Below, one piece after another: positions 46,809-54,768 of a DNA stretch of 64,000 bases. The DNA is taken from contig CAWHHZ010000004.1 of the NCBI GenBank assembly GCA_963829355.1, forward strand, positions 186,001 to 250,000. Reading direction: 5' to 3'. Within the stretch, counting starts at the first letter, position 1, and the number at the start of each line of letters is the position of its first letter. Position numbers and translations under genes: made by a program. Source of the DNA: CAWHHZ01 sp963829355 (GTDB lineage Bacteria; Acidobacteriota; Thermoanaerobaculia; Gp7-AA8; JAHWKK01). The notes below the pieces were generated by a model. That model saw only the letters and a program-made list of their open reading frames with translations, did no database searches and was not told the DNA's origin.

Positions 46809-48854
46809 TCAAAATTTCCCGCGAATCGAGAGTGAATAGATCGGACCGATGAGGCGGTCGCGGTCCTCGACGAAGGCGATCTCGCCCGTGCGGCGGCCCT
46901 CATAAACGATCCGGTCCCATTCACTGCGGGCGTCGAGCAGATTGCTGAACGTTGCGCGGATCGTGAGTCCGGCGACGTCCTTGTGCTCGACGAAAAGATC
47001 CGCCCACACCGGTCCCTCCCACAACCGCCCGACCTCGCTCAGGCGGTAGTTCTTCTCGACGTAGCCGTGGTATCCGCTGCCGCCCCACGCCCAACTCGTC
47101 TCCGGCACATCTTGTCGGAACCGTAGCTCGGTCTCGTACACGAGATTGTTGCTGATCGGACGCGTCTCGCCGGTGAGAGGATCCTCGAGCTGACTCTCTT
47201 CGGCGCGGAGATAGAGATCGATTCGCACGCCACGTGCTCCAACGCCATCCAGGTTGAAGGTGGTATTGGAGGAGGCGCCATACACCACCGCGCTGTCGAT
47301 GTTTCCAGGAGCCTCGCCCGTCTCACCGATCGGGATGTAGTCGATGATGTCGTCGATGAGCCGTCCATAGAGCAAGAGCGTCGTTGTACCGAGATCTCCC
47401 AGAGTGCGAACCATCTCGACATCGAGATCCCAGCTCTGCTCCGGGACGAGATCGGGATTCGCCGCGGTGTGAGTGTCGTCGCGCAGATCCACCGAAGCCA
47501 GAAAATCATAGAAGTTGAGCTGGCCGACGCGCCTCGCCAGTTTCAGGTTCATATCCGTCACCGGCGACGCCTTCCACGCCGCAGAAATCTCACCTTTTGG
47601 CCTGTAGAAGCTGCGCGGGCCTTCCGCGGCGCCGGCATCGAGCTTCGAGTACTCTCCTCCCACGGAGAGCTTTAGCGCGAGAGTCTCGCTCAGCGTCCGG
47701 CCGTAACTTCCCATCAGTTCGAAGCGGTCCTCCTCGACGTGCGCGGTCGCTCCAGGGAAGGGGATCTCGTGGAACGATCCATCGGGGCGAAGCTCGAAGA
47801 GCGATGACTGGTTGTCGAGATCGTTGAACGCTGCTTCACTCGACACCTGCCACTCTGCGCCGGCGGCTTTCCAGCGGTACTCCGCGCGTCCTATGGCCTC
47901 GCTCTCTTCTCCGATCCCGGCGAAACGATTCCCTGTTGCGGGTTGCTGGTCGTCGAGGGAGACGACGACGTCGGTCTCGCTCGGTATCCGGCTTCCGTTG
48001 TAGATGCCGATCAGTTTCAACTTTCCGAGCCCGAGTCCGAGCTCGTAGTCGCCACCGATCTCATAGACGTCTCCCTCTTCATCGATGGTTACCTCACGAT
48101 TCCGAGGCGATTCTCCTATGGTCGCTCTTGTTCCGGTCTCGAGATAGTCGAAGATGAGGCGCCGGTACGACAGGTTGAGGTTCGCGACATCGCCATCCAA
48201 TCCGCTCCAGCTCAGCTTGGCGCTCAGCCGCGGGTTGTCCTCGTTGCCGCGCCATTGCTCATCCCGCGTCTCGATGAGGCTTCCATGGGAGTCATAGATC
48301 CAGGTGGGCCCTCCCGCCCCGCTGCGGTTGGCCCGGTTGTCGAGCCCCAGGGTGTATTCGATCACTCCCGACCTGCCGGTAGCGGAGAGCTCGAAGTTAG
48401 CCAGCCGCGGATCGGTGAAGTGCTTGCGAAACTGCGGAAAGTAGCCGAACTGGCCGTTGAGCTCGTCCGATCGGACGATGACATTCGCGACCTGGCCCGA
48501 GAGTCCCGCGACATCGAGCGTTGCTCCATCGACGATCTCGATTCGCTCGACGCTGCTGGCCGGAATGCGCCCCAGAGCCGTGACCACGTCGTTCGACTTG
48601 CCCGAGATCCGCTGACCATTGACGAGAACGTTTCCCGTCGCGAGTCCGAGCCCCCGCTCCGAGTCCTCCTGTTTGATCGAGAAGCCTGGAACCCGCTCCA
48701 GCAGGTCGAGCGCAGTCTGCGGCGCAAATCTCGCGAAATCGGAGGGAACGAATGTCCGTTTGCCTGTTTCCTCCTTTTCCTGAGCTGCTGAGCTCAGGGG
48801 TACGGTGACTGCGCAAACGATCAGCAGCAGAAGACTTCCGATCTTCGTATTCAT
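46809..48854 (-). CDS. TonB-dependent outer membrane receptor
   Basis: 681 residues. Signal peptide (SLLLLIVCAVTVPLSSAA). Plug domain: TALDLLERVPGFSIKQED, VLVNGQRISGKSND, ASSVERIEIVDGAT. The rest is an outer-membrane barrel with a C-terminal aromatic ending (LSIRGKF, Phe last). No clear TonB box. Substrate unknown. A 20-base palindrome lies upstream of its start. Confidence 0.9.
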   Translation of the reverse strand: MNTKIGSLLLLIVCAVTVPLSSAAQEKEETGKRTFVPSDFARFAPQTALDLLERVPGFSIKQEDSERGLGLATGNVLVNGQRISGKSNDVVTALGRIPASSVERIEIVDGATLDVAGLSGQVANVIVRSDELNGQFGYFPQFRKHFTDPRLANFELSATGRSGVIEYTLGLDNRANRSGAGGPTWIYDSHGSLIETRDEQWRGNEDNPRLSAKLSWSGLDGDVANLNLSYRRLIFDYLETGTRATIGESPRNREVTIDEEGDVYEIGGDYELGLGLGKLKLIGIYNGSRIPSETDVVVSLDDQQPATGNRFAGIGEESEAIGRAEYRWKAAGAEWQVSSEAAFNDLDNQSSLFELRPDGSFHEIPFPGATAHVEEDRFELMGSYGRTLSETLALKLSVGGEYSKLDAGAAEGPRSFYRPKGEISAAWKASPVTDMNLKLARRVGQLNFYDFLASVDLRDDTHTAANPDLVPEQSWDLDVEMVRTLGDLGTTTLLLYGRLIDDIIDYIPIGETGEAPGNIDSAVVYGASSNTTFNLDGVGARGVRIDLYLRAEESQLEDPLTGETRPISNNLVYETELRFRQDVPETSWAWGGSGYHGYVEKNYRLSEVGRLWEGPVWADLFVEHKDVAGLTIRATFSNLLDARSEWDRIVYEGRRTGEIAFVEDRDRLIGPIYSLSIRGKF

Positions 48855-48875
48855 CAGACCCTCTCTCTGGAAAAC

Positions 48876-48895
48876 TATACGAACGGATTCGTATA
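48876..48895. promoter_or_regulatory. 20-bp palindromic operator upstream of the TonB receptor
   Basis: TATACGAA-CGGA-TTCGTATA, perfect 8-bp arms, 22 bases before the receptor's ATG. Size and position fit a repressor site (TetR/AcrR class is a reasonable guess). No TetR gene is in the window. Confidence 0.65.
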
Positions 48896-49149
48896 TTGTT
48901 TTGACTCATCCCTCGGCGTGTGCGGCGAATCCTCGGCGTCAACTCGTAGAGCGATCATTCCTGCGGGTACGATGGCTCTCGAGGCTCCTGGTCTGCCGGT
49001 GATGTCCATTCGGTGATTTCATCTAACGTCAGAGTCCGACGGTAGTTCAGAAATCGGTGACGAAGGAGCTTCTTCATGTGATGAAGCGGTGAAAGAGAAG
49101 CCGTGCGGAGGGGATGGACGCGCCGGCGGCGCGGAACAACGCAGTGCAG

Positions 49150-49434
49150 GGCGTCAGCCCTAATGGCGTTGAGTTAAGGGTGCGACCGAGAATCGTCATG
49201 CCGAGCGGGCGGGTGGGTGGGCATGCGAGGCAGCTCGCGAGTTTCGTACTCAGTGACGTCTGGGGCCGCTGCATGAGCGAGCGCCAGCTCCACGCCGACA
49301 GAGCACGTAACTTGCGAGGCCCCCTTCGGTTTCCCCCTCCCAGCACCCCTCAGGGCAGGCTCTCGCTTGCCCGCCCACCCGCCCGCTCGGGGTGACAATC
49401 GCTTAACTCAACGCCATTGGGGCGTCAGCCCCGG
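49150..49434. repeat. 285-bp inverted repeat element
   Basis: Left arm carries TGGCGTTGAGTTAAG (about 49163-49178) and GAGCGGGCGGGTGGGTGGGC; right arm carries CTTAACTCAACGCCATTG and GCCCGCCCACCCGCCCGCTC. The first inner pair is 17 bp perfect; the outer CGTCAGCCC words also repeat in direct sense (49151, 49425). No credible gene in 48896-49593; the rest of that stretch shows nothing else clear. Confidence 0.82.
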
Positions 49435-49593
49435 GGTAGTGATTCGCAGAATCGGTGAGAGCCTTGCGCACGCGGGTTGCTCGGTAGATCCTGGGCTCGG
49501 CGCGGCCGCGATCGCGCATGATGCTTCCATCTATCTCCCGGCAGCGACTATCATCGTGCTTCACTGGTGCTCGTCGCCGCGGTTTAATCCACC

Positions 49594-50223
49594 ATGTCTT
49601 CTCTTCACGTCATTTTCGTCGGATCGCCTGATCCCGGGGCGGTCGCAGCTCTCCGTCAGCGCGCCGATGTCACGTTGGCCAGCGTCGATGCGCCGGCCGG
49701 CGCCTTCTCGTGGGAGTCGGTTGCCACTCCCGTGAACGAGGCGATCGATGAGGTGGCGGGATGGATTCTTCTGCTGCGGGAGGGGGAGAGGGTGCCGGAA
49801 CCGCTGGCGGAGGAGATCGTCCGGCTCGCGGCGGACAAGCCGGTCGCCTGGGCTTTCCGCATTCCGGTTTCGCTGACGTACGACGGCGGGCCGCTCTATC
49901 GAGGCGTTGGACGCTCTGGAGGAGAGATACGACTGTTCCACAGCCGCAGGTGCCGTTTTTTGCCGAAGGGCAGCGGAAAGGAACTGCAATCGCGTGGGAC
50001 GGTCATCAGGATCGCTGCACCTCTCGAGCGAGCTCTGTTCTCGACGTCGGCGGAGCACGTCGCGGCTCTCCAAGCGGTGGGAGTGCCGCATTCGCTGCCG
50101 CGCAGGGCGTCAATATTTCTCGCGCAAATCTGGAGAGACCGGAGACAGCTCACCCTGCGCACCCTCCGCTATCACTGGATCGAAGCGGGATGGGACCGGG
50201 GCAGGATCAGCGGCGAATCTTGA
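49594..50223 (+). CDS. possible glycosyltransferase family 2-like protein, divergent
   Basis: 209 residues. DEVAGWILLLREGERVPEPL at the usual place of the GT2 metal-binding segment, but the DxD is lost (LREGE). Later segments (RIPVSLTYDGGPLYRGVG, GGEIRLFHSRRCRF) resemble the middle of WaaE/KdtX-like GT2 proteins, and the C-terminus TLRTLRYHWIEAGWDRG fits too. The first ~60 residues, where the nucleotide-sugar fold should be, are short. Probably a shortened or inactive relative. Its end overlaps the AraC gene on the other strand by 17 bases. Confidence 0.5.
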   Translation: MSSLHVIFVGSPDPGAVAALRQRADVTLASVDAPAGAFSWESVATPVNEAIDEVAGWILLLREGERVPEPLAEEIVRLAADKPVAWAFRIPVSLTYDGGPLYRGVGRSGGEIRLFHSRRCRFLPKGSGKELQSRGTVIRIAAPLERALFSTSAEHVAALQAVGVPHSLPRRASIFLAQIWRDRRQLTLRTLRYHWIEAGWDRGRISGES

Positions 50224-50596
50224 GACGCTGCGTGGCGAGCTCCGGAAACGGAGTTTCCTCGACCGCCGCAAGATCACCACGCGACCTGAACTGTCGCGGC
50301 GACATCGCGAACCTCAGCCTGAACTGCTGGCGGAAGTAGTTCTCCGATTCGAATCCGCAAAGACGCGAGATCTGCGAAATCTTCATCTTCTTCTCTTTGA
50401 GAAGTCTCGCAGCCTTCTCGAGCCGCCGCTCCTTCAGATAGCGGCTGAGCAGGTGTCCCGTAATCTTGTGGAAACGACCGGAAACATACTGTCTCGTGAA
50501 TCCGAGCTCTTTCGAAACTGCACCGACGCTGACTTCCTCATCCTCTTGGATACGCCGATCCACACACTGTATGAGATCACCAATGAGATCTTCCAT
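50207..50596 (-). CDS. AraC family transcriptional regulator
   Basis: 129 residues: little more than a double helix-turn-helix domain. First HTH VSVGAVSKELGFTRQYVSGRFHK, second KISQISRLCGFESENYFRQQFR. No sensor domain, so it may act on its own abundance or with a partner. Possible targets: the TonB receptor region or the nearby glycosyltransferase-like gene. Confidence 0.9.
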   Translation of the reverse strand: MEDLIGDLIQCVDRRIQEDEEVSVGAVSKELGFTRQYVSGRFHKITGHLLSRYLKERRLEKAARLLKEKKMKISQISRLCGFESENYFRQQFRLRFAMSPRQFRSRGDLAAVEETPFPELATQRLKIRR

Positions 50597-50684
50597 GGCG
50601 CTCCTCCCTTACGGTCCGTAGAGACCGAGGTTACATATTAGATCATTTTCTGTCTGTTCGAAAGGGGACATAGGTTTTCATCTG

Positions 50685-50970
50685 ACAGTCGTCAGTCGAC
50701 AGTCGACAGTCGACAGTCATCGGTCGTCAGTCGTCAGTCATCAGTCATCGGTCGTCAGAAGAAGTCGTTGAGTCATTGGGGTCATTGAGGTCATTGGGCG
50801 TTGGCGCGGAGGCCGAAGACGGTGTGGACAGAGACGTGGACAGATACGTGGACAAAAGAGTGGACTTCGGAATCTGAAGTCAAAACAGTCCACGCTTCTG
50901 TCCACGTCTCTGTCCACGCTTCTGTCCACCAGACTCCTCCAGTGACCGAATGACTTCTTCTGACGACCGG
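50685..50970. repeat. three-layer nested inverted arrays
   Basis: In order: CAGTCGA/CAGTCGT words (50685-50762), GTCATTG/GTCGTTG words (50764-50804), GTGGAC words (50820-50863), then complements GTCCAC (50886-50930), AATGAC (about 50949) and CTGACGAC (about 50959-50966). Left layers and right layers mirror each other in order, though the outer right layers are down to one copy. Lies between divergent AraC and cNMP-binding genes. Confidence 0.85.
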
Positions 50971-51023
50971 CTACTGAACCCGCTATCATGTCTCCCCAGC
51001 GCTTGCGCGAGGAGGGCTCGAAC

Positions 51024-51530
51024 ATGAGTGAGATCGATTTTCTCAGGACCGTACCGCAACTCTCGGAGCTGGACGATGTCGAGCTGAAAGTCATGGAAGA
51101 AGCATTGACCATACTCGACTACGCGCCCGGCGCGATTGTTCTCGAGGAAGGGACACCGAATCGGGCGATCCACATCGTGAGGCAGGGCAGGGTTCGCGTG
51201 ACGCGCAAGGTGGAAAAGAACGAGGTGGCCCTCTGTGATCTCGCCGAGGGACAGACGTTTGGTGAGCTGTCGATTCTCGGTGATGGAATCACCACCGCGA
51301 CGCTTCGTGCGATCCCGAAGACCCGCATCTTCTCGCTCTCTGTTAGTGATCTCGAATTCGTCCTTGAACAGAGCCCGGCCGCAGCCGCCAAGTTCTGGCA
51401 GGCGATCGCCCGCGATCTCGGCGAACGTCTCGTGAGTACGAACGAAGTGGTGAGGTCGTACTTCGAGGTGAACAAGGCGTTGGTCGAAAATCCCACCTTC
51501 CGCGAAGCGTACGCGATGTGCAATCGGTGA
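51024..51530 (+). CDS. cyclic nucleotide-binding domain protein
   Basis: 168 residues from MSEIDFLRTVPQL (ATG 51024, GAGGAGG upstream). Crp-like cNMP-binding beta roll with ILDYAPGAIVLEEGTPNRAI, VRQGRVRVTR and phosphate-binding cassette LAEGQTFGELSILGDGITTATLRA. No DNA-binding domain, so it is not a Crp repressor; it could regulate a partner protein. The residue that contacts phosphate (Arg in the cassette) is replaced by Thr, casting doubt on cAMP binding. Followed at 10 bases by mazG. Confidence 0.88.
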   Translation: MSEIDFLRTVPQLSELDDVELKVMEEALTILDYAPGAIVLEEGTPNRAIHIVRQGRVRVTRKVEKNEVALCDLAEGQTFGELSILGDGITTATLRAIPKTRIFSLSVSDLEFVLEQSPAAAAKFWQAIARDLGERLVSTNEVVRSYFEVNKALVENPTFREAYAMCNR

Positions 51531-51540
51531 GTGGATCGAG

Positions 51541-51868
51541 ATGAGCCTGTCGGACGTCCAGAAAGAGGTCGATGAATGGATCTCGCAGTTCGAGGAGGGG
51601 TACTGGCAGACCCCTCTCGATGCTCGCGAGGATCTCCGAGGAGGTTGGCGAGCTCGCTCGCGAGATCAACCACCGGTATGGCGAGAAGCCCAAGAAGGAG
51701 ACGGAAGCAGAGTCCGATCTGGAGGTGGAGATCGCCGACGTGATTTTCGTACTGGTGGCGCTCGCGAACTCGCTCGAGATCGATCTTGATGAGGCTTTCA
51801 GGCGGATGATGGAAAAGTACCGATCTCGCGACGGAGAGCGGTGGACGCGGCGGGAGCCTGGGGCTTGA
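51541..51868 (+). CDS. MazG-type nucleotide pyrophosphohydrolase, frameshifted
   Basis: About 108 residues after repair. First frame: MSLSDVQKEVDEWISQFEEGYWQ; second: PLSMLARISEEVGELAREIN, then the metal motif continuing to EVEIADVIFVLVALANSLEID. One extra base at about 51610-51612 (CAGACCCC) explains the switch. EExxE and ExxD metal residues (EEVGE, EIADV) are intact. Family removes non-canonical NTPs. Its stop codon directly abuts a repeat array. Confidence 0.85.
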
Positions 51869-52127
51869 GTCGTTGTGTCATTGAGGTCATTGTGTCAGTG
51901 AGTCATTGAGTCGTTGGGTCATTGGGTCGTGAGTCATTGAGTCGTTGGGTCATTGGGTCATTGGGTCGTTGAGGTCGTTGAGTCGTTTGGGTCATTCGGG
52001 AAGATGAAAATTGAAAAAGATCACGAAATTCGGAACGATTCGAGCCATTCATCCAACGCCGAAATCATCCAACGACTCAATGACTCAATGACCTCAACGA
52101 CCCAACAGCAATGACTCAGCGACACCA
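51869..52127. repeat. inverted GTCATTGAG arrays
   Basis: Left array 51869-51999 repeats GTCATTGAG/GTCGTTGGG about fifteen times with no palindrome inside; a GATGAAAATTGAAAAAG stretch is in the middle; right array 52050-52127 repeats the complement (CAATGACTC, CAACGACC). The left array begins at the mazG stop. Fills the gap to the TPR gene. Confidence 0.88.
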
Positions 52128-52177
52128 ATGCCCTGTCGCACTTCGCCCGTCTGCACTAGAATTGGGCGGACGGGAAG

Positions 52178-53602
52178 ATGGCAGAGACTAGAAAGAACGT
52201 TCCACCCCCCTTCGACCAGGGTGTGTTCCTGATCCACTACAACCGTGGACGGGAGGCCTTCCAGACGGGAAGGTACGCCGAGGCGCGGAAGGAGCTCGAA
52301 GCGGCGCAGAAGATGCGGCCCGAGGATTCAGAAGTGCTGAATCTTCTCGGCCTCGTGTATTTCAAGCTCGAGGCGCTCCCTGAAGCGGAGTTCATCTACC
52401 GGAAGCTCGTTCGCGGCAATGACGACGTCTTCATCCTCCATTCGAACCTCGGGCTCATTCTTTTCAAACAGAAGAAGATGGATGAGGCCGAGAAGCATCT
52501 TCTCCGCGCCGTCGAGCTTCGCCCGAACTACGCCAAGTCGCATCTCTACCTGGGACTGCTCTACAAGAACCGTGGAAAGCTCGGTCTCGCTCTCGAGCAC
52601 CTGAAGTTCGCAGGTGCCGAGAAGGTGGCTCGCGAAGTCGAGGAAGGACTCAGCAGCAACAGGGTCCCGTCCGCGCCTGCGGCTCCGTCCGCCTCGCCTC
52701 AGCCCTCGGCAAGGACCCAATCCGACCTTCGTACGGTTCCCGGTGATGAACCCGCCCCGGATGGCGTGATCGAGCAGCGTCACGAGACAGTTCCTCAAAG
52801 GCCTGGCCCTCAGCCGGCGGTCGAGACCGAAGAGGAAGATCCGTTCCCCGAGGCATCGACACAGGTCTCGGTACCGCTGCCGCCGACACCGCCGACGCAG
52901 CGCGAGAGGCAGACGTCTCCCGCCTCGACCATCGAGAAGATGCCGTCCCGGGCCGCGGCCAAACTTCAGAGTGCCGTGGAGGATACAGATTTCGGCGAAT
53001 CGCGCCGCATCGATTTGAGGAAGATCGAGGGCGCTTCCAGAATCTTCACGCTTCACGAGAATGGTTTTCTTGAGATCAATTTTTCCGATAGCGTCCGGGT
53101 GAAGAGAGGAACGATCTCGAGCTACTCGGGAAACCTGAAGTTCCGCGAGGAGTCAGCTCCGGCCGGATCGTCGGTGGCAACGATGGTCCGGGTCGAAGGA
53201 CAAGGCAGGCTGATCGTCTATGAGAAGAGTCGCCAGACATTTCTGCTCGACCTCAACGACGAGTTCATTTTCGTCGAGGGAGGACACCTGCTCGCTCTGG
53301 AGAACTCGCTGAGCTCGAGGCCCGAGCCGATCTACGACTCCGCCTATCAGAACAAGCTCGATACGGTGAAGGTGTTCGGCAAGGGGAGTCTCGCCATGTC
53401 GACCACAATCGAGCCTCTCACGCTGAGGGTCAATCGCGATTACCCGCTCTCGATCTCGTCACGCGCCATCGTCGCCTGGACGGGGAGCCTGATGGCCACT
53501 GTCGTGGATGATGGGGAGCTCGAGGATCTCATGACCGAGCGCGACGATGAGGCCTTCATGATCCGCTTCGAAGGCGACGGCGTCGTCGTCTCCGAGCGAT
53601 AG
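52178..53602 (+). CDS. TPR protein with AIM24-like C-terminal domain
   Basis: 474 residues. Three to four TPR repeats in residues 18-150 (GREAFQTGRYAEARKELEAA, VLNLLGLVYFKLEALPEAE, SNLGLILFKQKKMDEAEKHL, SHLYLGLLYKNRGKLGLALE), a Pro/Ser-rich linker to residue ~270, then a beta-rich AIM24 domain (GQGRLIVYEKS, FIFVEGGHLLALEN, KVFGKGSLAMST). AIM24-family proteins are of unclear role in bacteria. The combination with TPRs suggests a scaffold protein. No signal peptide. Confidence 0.83.
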   Translation: MAETRKNVPPPFDQGVFLIHYNRGREAFQTGRYAEARKELEAAQKMRPEDSEVLNLLGLVYFKLEALPEAEFIYRKLVRGNDDVFILHSNLGLILFKQKKMDEAEKHLLRAVELRPNYAKSHLYLGLLYKNRGKLGLALEHLKFAGAEKVAREVEEGLSSNRVPSAPAAPSASPQPSARTQSDLRTVPGDEPAPDGVIEQRHETVPQRPGPQPAVETEEEDPFPEASTQVSVPLPPTPPTQRERQTSPASTIEKMPSRAAAKLQSAVEDTDFGESRRIDLRKIEGASRIFTLHENGFLEINFSDSVRVKRGTISSYSGNLKFREESAPAGSSVATMVRVEGQGRLIVYEKSRQTFLLDLNDEFIFVEGGHLLALENSLSSRPEPIYDSAYQNKLDTVKVFGKGSLAMSTTIEPLTLRVNRDYPLSISSRAIVAWTGSLMATVVDDGELEDLMTERDDEAFMIRFEGDGVVVSER

Positions 53603-53668
53603 CATGTCATCCTGAGCCGTGGGAATGGCGCCGCTTTGCTACGCCAGTGGAGTGAAATGATCCACCCG

Positions 53669-53777
53669 TCTGTCATTCCGAAGGAGCGGCCTCATCACGA
53701 CTGAGGAATCTGGGTGGCGGAAGCTGGCCCGGTAGATCCCGCCGCCCAGATTCCTCGCTTCGCTTCGGAATGACAGG
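53669..53777. repeat. dispersed palindrome, subfamily A
   Basis: Arms CTGTCATTCCGAAGGAGCGG and CGCTTCGGAATGACAG, inner arms GAGGAATCTGGG / CCCAGATTCCTC. Confidence 0.9.
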
Positions 53778-53801
53778 CCGGTGTTGAGAGACTCGCACGT
53801 G

Positions 53802-53940
53802 GTGTCATTAGAAGCCGCCGGGTCCCGCGAAGCGGGAGGAGGACGGTCGAAGGATCGCGTGGAGTCATACTCTCCTCGGTCACCGCGGCAATTCACTTCG
53901 AGTCATGACGTACGCGATCCTTCGCTGCGCTCAGGATGAC
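53802..53940. repeat. dispersed palindrome, subfamily B (degenerate left arm)
   Basis: Left arm GTGTCATTAGAAGCCGCCGG with an added hairpin CCCGCGAAGCGGG, right arm CGATCCTTCGCTGCGCTCAG and GATGAC. Together with the preceding A-type unit it fills the gap 53603-53972 between the TPR gene and the protease. Confidence 0.85.
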
Positions 53941-53972
53941 GATATCGGGGAAAGGCCTTACCGCCACCCAGG

Positions 53973-54746
53973 CTACTTCGGCATCATGTTGATGGCGACG
54001 GGGATGATGACGAAGATCTGGATGGCGTCGAACATACCGTGGGCGATGATGCACGGGATCAGGCGGCGGGTGTAGTAGAACGTCAGGCCGATCACCAGCG
54101 AAATGATGGTGATGCCGATCAGCATGAACGGCTGACCGTATCCCGCGTGTGCGATTGCGAAGACGATTGTCGATCCCACGAGTCCGACACGTTTCTGCAA
54201 CCATCCACGAAAAAAGAACTCTTCGACCGTCATCGCACTGAGGACGATCAGTCCCTTCTTCCACCATGCGAGGCCCGCCATCCACGGGATCATCGGCGAC
54301 GGCTGCATGTTCTCCGGCATCACTCCTCCGGCCGTCAGAGCGAGACCGATGAGCACTGCCAGACCGATCGTGATCAGCCATCCGCCGACTCCGACGACCC
54401 CGCCAATGGCGACCTGCTCGAGCAGACGATCCCCCTGGATGTTCATGTAGCTCGACAACCGCGGCTGACCAGAGAGCACCCACCAGCCGGCGAGGAAGAG
54501 CAGCAACAGCATGTGGAGGACGAAGAGCTGCCAGAACGCCACCTGGCTCAGATCTGGTGCGCCGGACTCCTGCGAGGAGCTGACGACGAGGCTCGACATC
54601 ACGAAGATCAGAAGGGTGAGCCATGCGTACGCGGCCCATTTCGTCGCTGGATTCGGGAAGTGATCCTGCGAAAAGATTCCCTTCGTCTCGTTGAGCAGAA
54701 TCAGAGTGCCCGCGAGCACCGCGGTCACAATGGCGGCAATCAGCAT
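53973..54746 (-). CDS. CPBP family intramembrane glutamic endopeptidase
   Basis: 257 residues, about eight helices. Abi/CAAX-like membrane protease. Motif 1 EEFFFRGWLQ with the catalytic Glu pair and Arg; motif 2 VFAIAHAGYGQ; motif 3 CIIAHGMFDAIQ with a His. Substrate unknown; members handle prenylated proteins or bacteriocin immunity. 22 bases after the Mo-oxidoreductase stop on the same strand. Confidence 0.9.
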   Translation of the reverse strand: MLIAAIVTAVLAGTLILLNETKGIFSQDHFPNPATKWAAYAWLTLLIFVMSSLVVSSSQESGAPDLSQVAFWQLFVLHMLLLLFLAGWWVLSGQPRLSSYMNIQGDRLLEQVAIGGVVGVGGWLITIGLAVLIGLALTAGGVMPENMQPSPMIPWMAGLAWWKKGLIVLSAMTVEEFFFRGWLQKRVGLVGSTIVFAIAHAGYGQPFMLIGITIISLVIGLTFYYTRRLIPCIIAHGMFDAIQIFVIIPVAINMMPK

Positions 54747-54768
54747 CGTCGTCTCGTCCTTTCGTTAC

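Noticed and set aside
51869..52127. CRISPR array
   Set aside because: Words are 6-9 bp, degenerate and without unique spacers; arrays come as inverted pairs, and no cas gene is present.
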